Shown piece by piece: positions 43,602 through 51,154 of a stretch of DNA of 64,000 nucleotides. The stretch lies in contig JAJQGT010000018.1 in the NCBI GenBank assembly GCA_021201135.1, forward strand, positions 111,844 to 175,843, read 5' to 3'. This DNA is from Oscillospiraceae bacterium (GTDB lineage: Bacteria; Bacillota; Clostridia; Oscillospirales; Ruminococcaceae). A model generated the notes under the pieces. It was given only the letters and a program-made list of their open reading frames with translations. It searched no databases and was not told the origin of the DNA. The translations under genes were made by a program, and so were the position numbers. Each line of letters opens with the position of its first letter. Within the stretch, counting starts at the first letter, position 1.

Positions 43602-45003
43602 TCTTAACACCTCCGTACAGTACAGGATTTCTTAATTTCTTGAATCTTGAGAGCGAGCCGAGCATCAGTCTCGAGCAGAGAACTCCGAATATGAAGTTCA
43701 TTATAACGCCAACCAGAAGAGTATAGCCGAAGGAGTAGATTGTTCCTTCAATCGTGGTCGGGAACATGAAGTAGATGGGCTTCATGATTGTTGCGATGAT
43801 GCTGTCGGAAGGACCGAACGCACCCATAAGAATCAGTGCAACGAACACGATGGTGATGTTGCCGTCGAATATTGCTCTCCAAGCCTTCTGATAGCCGTGC
43901 TCAAGTGCTGTGTCAAGAGTCTTGCCGCTTCTCAGCTCTTCCTTGATACGCTCGAACGTTACGACGTTCGCGTCGACACCGATACCGACCGCCAGTATGA
44001 TACCGGCAATACCGGGAATCGTGAGGGTGACACCCGAGATATTTCCGAAGAAGCCGGTGATGCAGGCGACCGTTCCGACAACCTGTCCGAACAGGCAGAT
44101 TGAAGCTACAACGCCCGGGAGCTTATAGGAAGCTATAATGTAGATGCAGATGATGATGAACGCAACCACACCGGCGACGAGCATTGTGTTCTTTGCGCCC
44201 TCGCCCATGGAAGCCGAGATTGAGCGGAAGTTGGATGCCTCAAGAGCAAACGGCAGAGATCCTGCGCTAATCTTTTCGGCAAGCTCGCTCGCCTCTTCAT
44301 AGGTGAAATCTCCCGTAATCTGGCACTGTCCGTCGGTGATGGCGGAGCTTACCGTCGGGTAGGAGATGCAGGTGTTGTCCATCCAGATGGAGATTATGCC
44401 CTCTTCCTCGGCAAGTCTTGTGGTAGCCTCGGCAAATGCCTCGGTGCCCTCCTCGTTGAGGACGAGTGAAACTCCATACTCATAGGTTCCGTCGCTGTCT
44501 TCCCAGAAAACAGCCGTTGCGGATGTAACCATGTCACCGGTAAGGATGATGGTGTCGGCTGTGGTTCCCGAAGGATTGCCATAGTCGTCGGTTTCGTAGC
44601 CCTCACGGAAGGTGAGCTCGGCGGTTTCACCGAGTTCCTGAACAGCTTCCTCAGGGTCGAAATCTTCCTCATCCGATTGCCACGGGAATCTTACAATAAT
44701 GTCACTGTTTGAGTAGTCAACATAAACCTCATAGTCTGTGATACCGAGGTTTACAAGTCGAAGCTCCAAAGCGGTCTTTGCCGCATCGAGTTCTGTCTGA
44801 GTCGCCTCAACGTCCTCTGCGGGCGAGAAGGTTACCTCGACGCCGCCGCTGATATCAATTCCCCAACGGATATCACTTACGGACTTTACGACAGTCGTAG
44901 TGATGTCGCCATAGTAGGTGCTGATACCGAAGATGTTAAGCAGCGTGAAAACCACCAACAGCGCAACAACAATAAAGAATACAGGCTTTTTTATGTGCCG
45001 CAC
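43585..45003 (-). CDS. secD: Protein translocase subunit SecD
   Basis: 472 residues. First helix, the P1 region with IRWGIDISGGVEVTFSPAED, then the domain with SGSLPFALEASNFRSISASMGEGA, five helices with AVGIGVDANVVTFERIKEELRSGKTL and YGYQKAWRAIFDGNITI. Shorter periplasmic loops than E. coli, as in Gram-positives. Here secD and secF are separate genes, not fused as in Bacillus. GTG start with AAGGAGG 8 bases upstream. Confidence 0.97.
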   Translation of the reverse strand: MRHIKKPVFFIVVALLVVFTLLNIFGISTYYGDITTTVVKSVSDIRWGIDISGGVEVTFSPAEDVEATQTELDAAKTALELRLVNLGITDYEVYVDYSNSDIIVRFPWQSDEEDFDPEEAVQELGETAELTFREGYETDDYGNPSGTTADTIILTGDMVTSATAVFWEDSDGTYEYGVSLVLNEEGTEAFAEATTRLAEEEGIISIWMDNTCISYPTVSSAITDGQCQITGDFTYEEASELAEKISAGSLPFALEASNFRSISASMGEGAKNTMLVAGVVAFIIICIYIIASYKLPGVVASICLFGQVVGTVACITGFFGNISGVTLTIPGIAGIILAVGIGVDANVVTFERIKEELRSGKTLDTALEHGYQKAWRAIFDGNITIVFVALILMGAFGPSDSIIATIMKPIYFMFPTTIEGTIYSFGYTLLVGVIMNFIFGVLCSRLMLGSLSRFKKLRNPVLYGGVKNDENL

Positions 45004-45113
45004 TTCTGTTGCCTCCTTAGAATAATTTGTTAGTCAATGCTGTACTGAATATCCAGAATCCAAGGCGGACAGCCAGACGGCATAATTGGCATCTTATGAT
45101 GCAATACTTTATT

Positions 45114-45142
45114 AGTATAGCCAAAACCCGACCAAAAGTCAA
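45114..45142 (-). promoter_or_regulatory. Promoter of secDF
   Basis: TTGACT, 17 bases, TATACT on the minus strand. The leader of about 100 bases before secD contains a GCATC-ATAA-GATGC hairpin (45088-45101). I see no known riboswitch there. Confidence 0.75.
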
Positions 45143-45189
45143 TAGGTAGGGGGCAAATTTTCACTTAGGGGTGCACAGCTCTTCCGCAA

Positions 45190-45285
45190 TCAACTACCCA
45201 TCAACGAAATTCTCCCGAAAAACAGCGGTTTTAAAGACCTTTCATTCAGAAATCAGCCTTTCTGTCAACTATCCGTCAACAAAAT
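45190..45285. repeat. 21-bp imperfect direct repeat pair
   Basis: TCAACTACCCATCAACGAAAT (45190-45210, described by its two TCAAC cores) and a copy matching at 18 of 21 positions (45265-45285), 75 bases apart. Each holds TCAAC twice, 11-12 bases apart. The second ends two bases before the AlbA_2 gene stop. Could be recombinase arm sites or a leftover of the insertion of that gene. Confidence 0.5.
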
Positions 45286-45286
45286 G

Positions 45287-46750
45287 TCACGCCCAATATG
45301 GTATATATTTTCGCGACTTCGTAGCAGCTATCGGATCCGTAAGTTTAATCAAGCCAGCCTCCATCGTTTCTTTTATAATTCTCGACATGATTGCCTTGTT
45401 TTTCTCTTCAATTCCGAATCGCTCTCTCAACACTGAATTCGTAACTTCTATTTCATTTACATAATAGTAGCATGTAGCAAGATAGCAAGTCCGAACCCGG
45501 TCTTCCTTCTTCCAGTCCCTGAGTCTCGGATACCAGTACAGTTTCACCCGGGTAAACCCTGTGCTTGTCTCAACCTTTGGCGCAGGAATTTTCAAGTCAC
45601 CCATGCTTTCCTCGATACGGTCAAATCCACTTCCACGTTCCTCACAAATTCTTGCTATCCGAAGAAACGAAGCCATTGATTCATTTCTTGCGTGAGGAGC
45701 TGTATCAATAATCCGATTCACATCAACCAGCATTCCGCCTGGATTCGATGCCTCAATTCTTGTTTCAAAAATTTCCATCATCGGACCAGCTCCATGTATA
45801 TCCAGCTGTTGGTGAATAATCAAGTTGCTAACCATTTCACGAATAGCTTTCTCTGGGAACATCCTATGTTCGATTCTGGAACCAGTCTCAATTTCTTCTC
45901 TTTGCGGAACAAGAGTATTGATGTAATCACAGATATCATCGAATTCCACTGCATATCCTTTGGTAAAAACTTTTTCACGGAGTGCAGTTATCCTGCCATT
46001 TCCTTTGTACTGAATAACCCGGATTGCTTTTCTCTTCAAACTTCTGAAATCATTAAGGTTCTTTGCCAGAAGCAATGCACCCATATTTGTAATTTCATAG
46101 TTCCCGTTGTCCATCTCTGTTATAAAACCCTCGTCAAGCATCTTGTGAATCATAGCAGATCGATTTGTCGGCAAAGGCAGCTTCAATAATGTATAGTAGG
46201 CAGCACAATCAAGAAGTGCAGTCACTTTCTCCTCCGTAATGTTAGATGCTGCTGTACGAAGCTCATATGGTGTATTCTCAAATGATTTCCAGAGCTCACG
46301 TTCCTTTTCGGGAAATTCCTTCAGCTTTTTCTTGTAAGACCCTATCCGAATAAACTCCGTACCGCCAAAGCTAACCGGGCTTACAGTCGCCCTTGATATC
46401 TCAAGCACAACCACTTTCTTGCCATCAATCATGACTTCCGTAAAAATGAAATCCACTTTAGGCTCCGTCAGCCCAGCCAGCCAATTCTCGAGTTCCTGAT
46501 TGCCTTTCTTAGCCTTTGCTGGAGAAAAACTGGTACCAACTATCTCATGGGTAGCGTCGTCAATGCCCCACAGAAGGTATGCCCTGGATTTTCCATTCAA
46601 TGTAGCGGAATTGCTCAGCGCTGATATATACTCCCCAATCATTTGCGGGTTGTCGTTATCACACTTGAATTCAACCCATTCTGCCTCTGCAGATAGCTTT
46701 CTCAATCTTTCTATAAGTCTCTTGTAGTAATCCTCGGGTGCTCGTACCAT
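45287..46750 (-). CDS. AlbA_2/Schlafen-type ATP-binding transcriptional regulator-like protein
   Basis: 487 residues from MVRAPEDYYKRLIERLRKLSAEAEWVEFKCDN; the start at 46750 has GGGAGAAGG just upstream, and the open frame to 46864 lacks a ribosome site. N-terminal AlbA_2 (Schlafen-type) domain (about 15-150: VEFKCDNDNPQMIGEYISALSNSATLNG, YLLWGIDD, FIRIGSYKKKL), a winged-helix middle, and an HATPase_c_4-like C-terminus (HQQLDIHGAGPMMEIFETRIEASNPGGM, ERGSGFDRI). Such proteins are common in mobile and defence islands. The base composition is lower in G+C than its neighbours, which suggests recent acquisition. Confidence 0.85.
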   Translation of the reverse strand: MVRAPEDYYKRLIERLRKLSAEAEWVEFKCDNDNPQMIGEYISALSNSATLNGKSRAYLLWGIDDATHEIVGTSFSPAKAKKGNQELENWLAGLTEPKVDFIFTEVMIDGKKVVVLEISRATVSPVSFGGTEFIRIGSYKKKLKEFPEKERELWKSFENTPYELRTAASNITEEKVTALLDCAAYYTLLKLPLPTNRSAMIHKMLDEGFITEMDNGNYEITNMGALLLAKNLNDFRSLKRKAIRVIQYKGNGRITALREKVFTKGYAVEFDDICDYINTLVPQREEIETGSRIEHRMFPEKAIREMVSNLIIHQQLDIHGAGPMMEIFETRIEASNPGGMLVDVNRIIDTAPHARNESMASFLRIARICEERGSGFDRIEESMGDLKIPAPKVETSTGFTRVKLYWYPRLRDWKKEDRVRTCYLATCYYYVNEIEVTNSVLRERFGIEEKNKAIMSRIIKETMEAGLIKLTDPIAATKSRKYIPYWA

Positions 46751-46925
46751 AAATCCTTCTCCCTTCTCTGCAAATACAGATTTAACATTTTTTCTACCTG
46801 CTTTAATTAGTATTATACCAAATCCCAATGCACATTTCAATCTCCCATCACAAAATTCCGCCACAGTATCTTCTCAGATAAATATTAATCTTTCATTAAT
46901 TTTTGCGCCAACATCCCGAGATATG

Positions 46926-46955
46926 TTGACAAGTTACCCCGATAAATGCTATAAT
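46926..46955 (+). promoter_or_regulatory. Promoter of the DUF975-like gene
   Basis: TTGACA, 18 bases, TATAAT on the plus strand, 32 bases before the start; TAAGGGGG is the ribosome site. Confidence 0.8.
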
Positions 46956-46987
46956 TGATACATTATTAATTGTAAGGGGGACTTTTT

Positions 46988-47821
46988 ATGAGTTCTATAA
47001 CACAAAACTACAAAGCGGCTTTCGAGATTCTGAAAAAGAAGCCTGTTCTCCTCTGGGGACTTTCGCTTCTTTCAAACTTCATTATCATCATCGTTTCGCT
47101 CTTTGGTGGAGTTGCAATCATCTCCGTTCCCGTCGCGCTCGTCCTTCAGGCAAGCCTTGCGGTGCTCTACTTAAAGGGCGTCAGAGGCGAAGGAGTCGAG
47201 ACCAAGAACATCTTCTCCGGCTTCACAAGCGCAAAGCAGGCGGTTCACGTCGCCGGCGGCATGCTCTGGATGGAGCTCTGGATTCTTCTCTGGGGTCTTA
47301 TTCCGATTGTCGGAATAATCTTCGCTGTCATCAAGACCTATGAATACGCCTTCACTCCCTACATTCTCATCACCCGCTCAGAAATCGAGGCTATGGAGGC
47401 TCTCAAGGAGTCGAAGAGAATGACCAAGGGCTTGAAGGGCAAGATGTTCGGCGCAGAGGCTCTTATTATCGTAGCAATCGTGATTTGTGCGATAATCCTC
47501 GGCATCTTCTCCGCAATCCCCTTCATCGGCGGCTTGTTCAGCCTCGTTCTTTTCGTACTAATCGTTGCGGTTGTCGCCTTCTGCCCGATTTTCCTCGGTC
47601 TTGTAAAGGCTAAGTTCTATGAGGATGCAGTCAACCCGCCGGTTGCACAGCCTGCTCCGGCACCCGTTCAGCCTCAGCCCAACTTCGACCCCTACACCGG
47701 TCAGCCGCTGAACCCCTCGGCACAGGCAAACGTTCAGCCGAACGTCGAGCCGATTCCTCCGACTCAGCCGGCACCCACATCAGCTCCCACTGAGGAAGCT
47801 CCGACTGATGCAGAAAATTGA
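46988..47821 (+). CDS. DUF975-like polytopic membrane protein with Pro-rich tail
   Basis: 277 residues, five to six membrane helices between residues 20 and 205, then a cytoplasmic or external tail rich in Pro, Gln and Ala (about 217-277: PVAQPAPAPVQPQPNFDPYTGQPL...). The middle segment EYAFTPYILITRSEIEAMEALKESKRMTKGLKGKMF resembles the loop of DUF975-type proteins. Function unknown. The stop codon overlaps the start of the NADAR gene by 14 bases, so the two are translationally coupled. Confidence 0.75.
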   Translation: MSSITQNYKAAFEILKKKPVLLWGLSLLSNFIIIIVSLFGGVAIISVPVALVLQASLAVLYLKGVRGEGVETKNIFSGFTSAKQAVHVAGGMLWMELWILLWGLIPIVGIIFAVIKTYEYAFTPYILITRSEIEAMEALKESKRMTKGLKGKMFGAEALIIVAIVICAIILGIFSAIPFIGGLFSLVLFVLIVAVVAFCPIFLGLVKAKFYEDAVNPPVAQPAPAPVQPQPNFDPYTGQPLNPSAQANVQPNVEPIPPTQPAPTSAPTEEAPTDAEN

Positions 47822-48320
47822 TTTGAGCCCTTCCGCCTACCGCGACCCTTGGTTGGCGGAAGGGATACTGCTTGACCGGGCTATCGGGTTCTTCCCGAGG
47901 GAGTTTTATTGCCTCGACAACTACAGCGCCAACAAGATTGAGTACGACGGCTTCGTCTATGGGACGGTCGAGGAGGCTTATCAGGCGAGCACATTCAGGG
48001 GCGTTGCCGAGGACGTTGTGGAGCAGATTCGCAATGCCGGGTCGCCCTATGAAGCGAAGCAGATTTCCATCGCCAACAAAGACCGCAAGCGCCCCGACTG
48101 GGACACTGAAAAGGTCGTCGTTATGGAGGAGCTTCTCCGTGAGAAGGTTCGCCAGCACCCGTATGTCAGAGAGATACTTCTCAAGACCAAGGATTATACA
48201 ATCGTCGAGGACTCCCCGAAGGATTCATACTGGGGTTGGGGACCGGACCGCGACGGCGAGAACAACATGGGCAAGCTGTGGATGAAAATCCGGGACGAAC
48301 TTCTCGAGGAAAACTCATAA
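47808..48320 (+). CDS. NADAR/YbiA-like N-glycosidase
   Basis: 170 residues. Family signature: FYCLDNYSANKIEYDGFVYGTVEEAYQASTF near the front, ISIANKDRKRPDWDTEKVVVM in the middle and DSYWGWGPDRDGENNMGKLWMKIRDELL at the end, which matches the YbiA/NADAR C-terminal block. Known members hydrolyse N-glycosidic bonds in riboflavin intermediates, or remove ADP-ribose from guanine in DNA, and recur in phage and defence settings. Which reaction this one does is not decidable here. Terminator 48332-48363 follows. Confidence 0.9.
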   Translation: MQKIDLSPSAYRDPWLAEGILLDRAIGFFPREFYCLDNYSANKIEYDGFVYGTVEEAYQASTFRGVAEDVVEQIRNAGSPYEAKQISIANKDRKRPDWDTEKVVVMEELLREKVRQHPYVREILLKTKDYTIVEDSPKDSYWGWGPDRDGENNMGKLWMKIRDELLEENS

Positions 48321-48331
48321 GCAAAATATGT

Positions 48332-48363
48332 AAAGCCGGGATCACATGAACCCGGCTTTTTTT
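48332..48363 (+). terminator. Terminator of the DUF975-NADAR operon
   Basis: AAAGCCGGG-loop-CCCGGCTTT followed by TTTT on the plus strand; 9-pair perfect stem. It can also serve the convergent spoVAC on the minus strand. Confidence 0.9.
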
Positions 48364-48367
48364 GCGC

Positions 48368-48814
48368 CTACAATACCCTCGTACAGATGAAGTATATCAC
48401 TCCATAAACCACTCCGGCGGCGGTGCCGTAGAGGATGACCGGTCCGGCGATGGCGAAAATCTTCGTGCCGACGCCAAGAACCCAGCCCTCGGTTTTGAAC
48501 TCGATTGCAGGCGAAGCGACTGCGTTGGCAAACCCCGTTATCGGGACGAGCGTGCCGGCTCCGCCGTGCTTAGCGACCTTGGGATAGAGCCCGAAGCCGG
48601 TGAGGATTACCGAGCAGAGCACCAGGGTTATCGAGGTGAACGCCGCGGTCTCGTCCTCGGACATGCCGAAATAGCGATACAAATCGCTTATCCCCTGCCC
48701 CACGAGGCAGATAAATCCGCCGATCAGGAACGCCTTCGGCACGTTAAACCAAGCCTTCGACGGCTCCTCGGCGTCTTTGGCAAGCTCCGAATATTGTTTA
48801 TTGGATAGGTTCAT
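48368..48814 (-). CDS. spoVAC: Stage V sporulation protein AC
   Basis: 148 residues from MNLSNKQYSELAKDAEEPSKAW; AAGGAG lies 8 bases upstream of the ATG at 48814, and the frame open to 49060 is a shadow of the terminator and the permease end. Four to five membrane helices with AFLIGGFICLVGQG and GLYPKVAKHGGAGTLVPITGFANAVASPAIEFKTEG, typical of SpoVAC, a mechanosensitive channel-like protein for dipicolinic acid. A perfect sigma-G -10 (CATACTA) lies just upstream. SpoVAD and SpoVAE are not next to it. Confidence 0.93.
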   Translation of the reverse strand: MNLSNKQYSELAKDAEEPSKAWFNVPKAFLIGGFICLVGQGISDLYRYFGMSEDETAAFTSITLVLCSVILTGFGLYPKVAKHGGAGTLVPITGFANAVASPAIEFKTEGWVLGVGTKIFAIAGPVILYGTAAGVVYGVIYFICTRVL

Positions 48815-48834
48815 TCTCAAAACTCCTTTTGGAG

Positions 48835-48864
48835 TAGTATGTGCGCCAAATCGCAAAAAATTCC
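48835..48864 (-). promoter_or_regulatory. Candidate sigma-G promoter of spoVAC
   Basis: CATACTA at 48835-48841 on the minus strand, a perfect sigma-G -10, 17 bases downstream of GGAATT (4 of 6 to TGAATA). It lies on top of the preceding terminator (48857-48889). Confidence 0.55.
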
Positions 48865-48889
48865 CCCACGGAATCCGTGAGGGAATTTT
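48857..48889 (-). terminator. Terminator of the ten-gene operon
   Basis: AAAATTCCC..CACGG / CCGTG..GGGAATTTT stem with an internal C/A mismatch; followed by TTTTTT on the minus strand, 14 bases after the permease stop. Confidence 0.8.
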
Positions 48890-48902
48890 AATTGCTTTGA
48901 AA

Positions 48903-50108
48903 TTATCCGACCAGACCGGAGCGTGCCAGACCTTCGGTGAAGTACTTCTGCAAGAAGATGTACATAACCAGAATAGGCGTGATTGACAGCAAGCATCCGG
49001 CTTCGAGCCATACAATCTTTCGTCGTGTACCAACCTGTGCGTTGTTGAACAGCTGAGCATCGAGCGTTGCCGATAGCTTCTGGAGCTGTAGTGCGACCGT
49101 GTGGTTGTTGATGAAGAATGTGGACGAAACGTAGTAGTCGTTCCAGTACCAGACTATCGAGAAGAGGAATACTGTCAGGAATGCCGACGAAGCATTCGGA
49201 ATCATTACTCGGATGAAGGTCTTGAACGGTCCGCAACCGTCGAGGTAAGCGGCGTCCTCGAGCTCCATCGGGAGTCCTCTGAAGAACTGTCTGAATATGT
49301 AGATGAACAGTCCGGAACGAATACCGTTTGCAAATATCGCCGGGACGTACATTACAATCTGATGGTCTATGAGGGAGATATAGTGCGCGCCGTCCGACGC
49401 AGTGTTAATGGCGACTCCCAGGAACGTCGTCGCGCCGGCTTTCGCCGCCACCTCCACAAGTCCGAAACACTTGAAGTATGCCCACTGGAGGTAGAGAGGG
49501 ATAACGGTGATCTGTGCGGGAACGATAATCTGCATGATTACGATTCCGAACATGAGCGACTTTCCCTTGAAGTTGAATCTTGCGAAGCCATAGCCGGCAA
49601 GACAACAGCTTACAACCGAGAGGAGCGAGCAGACGAGGTTAAGTCTGATGGTGTTCAGGAGCGTATTTCCGAAGTCCATAACGTCCCAGACATCCTGAAG
49701 GTTCGAGAGCGTGAACGACTTGGGAATCCATACGACTGACGGGTCGTTCATCTGAGCGCTCGGTCTGAAAGCGGTCGAGAGCATGTAGATGAGCGGATAG
49801 AGGATTACGAAGCAGAGTCCGAAGAGGATGAGGAATCTGGCTACAGGCCAAACCCATCCGAAAATCCTTCTACGGCGGAGATACCACAGGTATTTGGGGT
49901 CGAGCTGACGTTCGTCGAGGGTGCCGTTCTTCTTGGCTTCCTTATAGGCTTTCTCTTTCTCTCTGAGGTGCTGTCTGCGTTCCTTTTCAAAGAGCTTTTC
50001 AGCCTTTTCGGTGCTCATTTCCTTCTTACGGCGAGGCTTCTTTTTCTTGACAGCCTTCTCCTTGACGACTTTTTCTTTTACGACCTTTTCTTTCTTTTCT
50101 TTAGCCAC
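48903..50108 (-). CDS. MalG-type carbohydrate ABC transporter permease, second pair
   Basis: 401 residues, long for the family (about 280). A GTG start at 50108 is used, with GGGGGGAAT close upstream. The first 80 residues are a Lys/Glu/Arg tail (KEKVVKEK and KKKKPRRKK repeats), then six helices and the EAA-type loop MELEDAAYLDGCGPFKTFIRVMIPNA. The N-terminal tail is the striking part. Works with the MalF-type permease 14 bases upstream; an MsmX-like ATPase must come from elsewhere, as none is here. Last gene of the operon. Confidence 0.85.
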   Translation of the reverse strand: MAKEKKEKVVKEKVVKEKAVKKKKPRRKKEMSTEKAEKLFEKERRQHLREKEKAYKEAKKNGTLDERQLDPKYLWYLRRRRIFGWVWPVARFLILFGLCFVILYPLIYMLSTAFRPSAQMNDPSVVWIPKSFTLSNLQDVWDVMDFGNTLLNTIRLNLVCSLLSVVSCCLAGYGFARFNFKGKSLMFGIVIMQIIVPAQITVIPLYLQWAYFKCFGLVEVAAKAGATTFLGVAINTASDGAHYISLIDHQIVMYVPAIFANGIRSGLFIYIFRQFFRGLPMELEDAAYLDGCGPFKTFIRVMIPNASSAFLTVFLFSIVWYWNDYYVSSTFFINNHTVALQLQKLSATLDAQLFNNAQVGTRRKIVWLEAGCLLSITPILVMYIFLQKYFTEGLARSGLVG

Positions 50109-50122
50109 TGTGATTCCCCCCT

Positions 50123-51154
50123 TTATACTTCGTAGTAGATGTGCTTGTTGATGATACCGAGTACAATTCCCAGGACTACAATTACAATCAGGAAGTAAAT
50201 CCATGCGAGTGCCGCAGAGTAGCCGTGGTTCCAGTCAGACGCTTCGGAAAGAACCAGCGTCATAACCTCGTTATCAGTAGCAACGAACGAGTCAACAATC
50301 GTATAAACAAGGTTTGTAACGATCATCGGGCTGATGTAAGGAAGAGTAATCTTCCAGAAGAACTCCCAAGCGGTTGCACCCTCGATGGATGCCGCCTCTC
50401 TTGCGGAAACGGGAATGTTCTGCAAGGCTGAGAGGAAGATGATAATCTGAATACCTGAGTTCCAGACGAGGTTGAATACATCTGATGTAATCAACGTTAC
50501 CATCTCGGTGACAGTGTCACTTATGTTGTAAACTCCCAAGAACGTCAGAAGTTCACCCGCCATATCCGTCTCGAACATTGTCGAGAAGGCTTCGGAACCG
50601 CCGGAATATCCGGAGGTGTCCATATCGCCGTTGATGATACTCATAACCGGTCCGGTTGCAATGATAACCGGGAGGAAGAATACCGCACGAGCGAAGGTTC
50701 TTCCGTGGAACTTCTGGTTAAGAATAACTGCAACGAACAGTGAGAATATCAGGATAACCGGCGTTGACCAAAGTGTTTCACCAAGAACATTAATGAGCGC
50801 TGTCGTGTAATCGGTGTCGATTGTGAATGCGTCGATATAGTTCTGGATTCCGACGAACGTGGTCTTCATGACGCCGACCGTTACCTTGGTCGTGTTGAAA
50901 GAGTACCAAAGCGACGTGATGAGCGGCTTTAAGAAGAGCCAGATGGTTCCCAAAATCCAGATGGCAAGGAACCCATAGCCATACAACGCTTTACGCCTCT
51001 CATAGGGGATTTTCATACCCTTCGCCTTTTTCTCTTTCGGAGGCTTGGCGGATTTCTTTGAAGCCTTACCTGCGGTTTCGACTACAGTCTCTTCAACTGC
51101 TTCGTTTACGGTCTCTGCAACCTCAGCGGCTTCATTAACTACTGTATCAGCCAT
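50123..51154 (-). CDS. MalF-type sugar ABC transporter permease, second pair
   Basis: 343 residues. N-terminal acidic and then Lys/Pro-rich tail (about 1-55: ETVVETAGKASKKSAKPPKEKKAKGMKIPYERRKALYGYGF), six membrane helices, EAA loop SAREAASIEGATAWEFFWKITLPYISP. A large external loop between helix 1 and 3 has the usual P-x-x-N-F-type sequence. Partners: the MalG-type gene downstream and, by operon, the DUF5696 gene whose ATG region overlaps this start by 8 bases. Confidence 0.87.
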   Translation of the reverse strand: MADTVVNEAAEVAETVNEAVEETVVETAGKASKKSAKPPKEKKAKGMKIPYERRKALYGYGFLAIWILGTIWLFLKPLITSLWYSFNTTKVTVGVMKTTFVGIQNYIDAFTIDTDYTTALINVLGETLWSTPVILIFSLFVAVILNQKFHGRTFARAVFFLPVIIATGPVMSIINGDMDTSGYSGGSEAFSTMFETDMAGELLTFLGVYNISDTVTEMVTLITSDVFNLVWNSGIQIIIFLSALQNIPVSAREAASIEGATAWEFFWKITLPYISPMIVTNLVYTIVDSFVATDNEVMTLVLSEASDWNHGYSAALAWIYFLIVIVVLGIVLGIINKHIYYEV

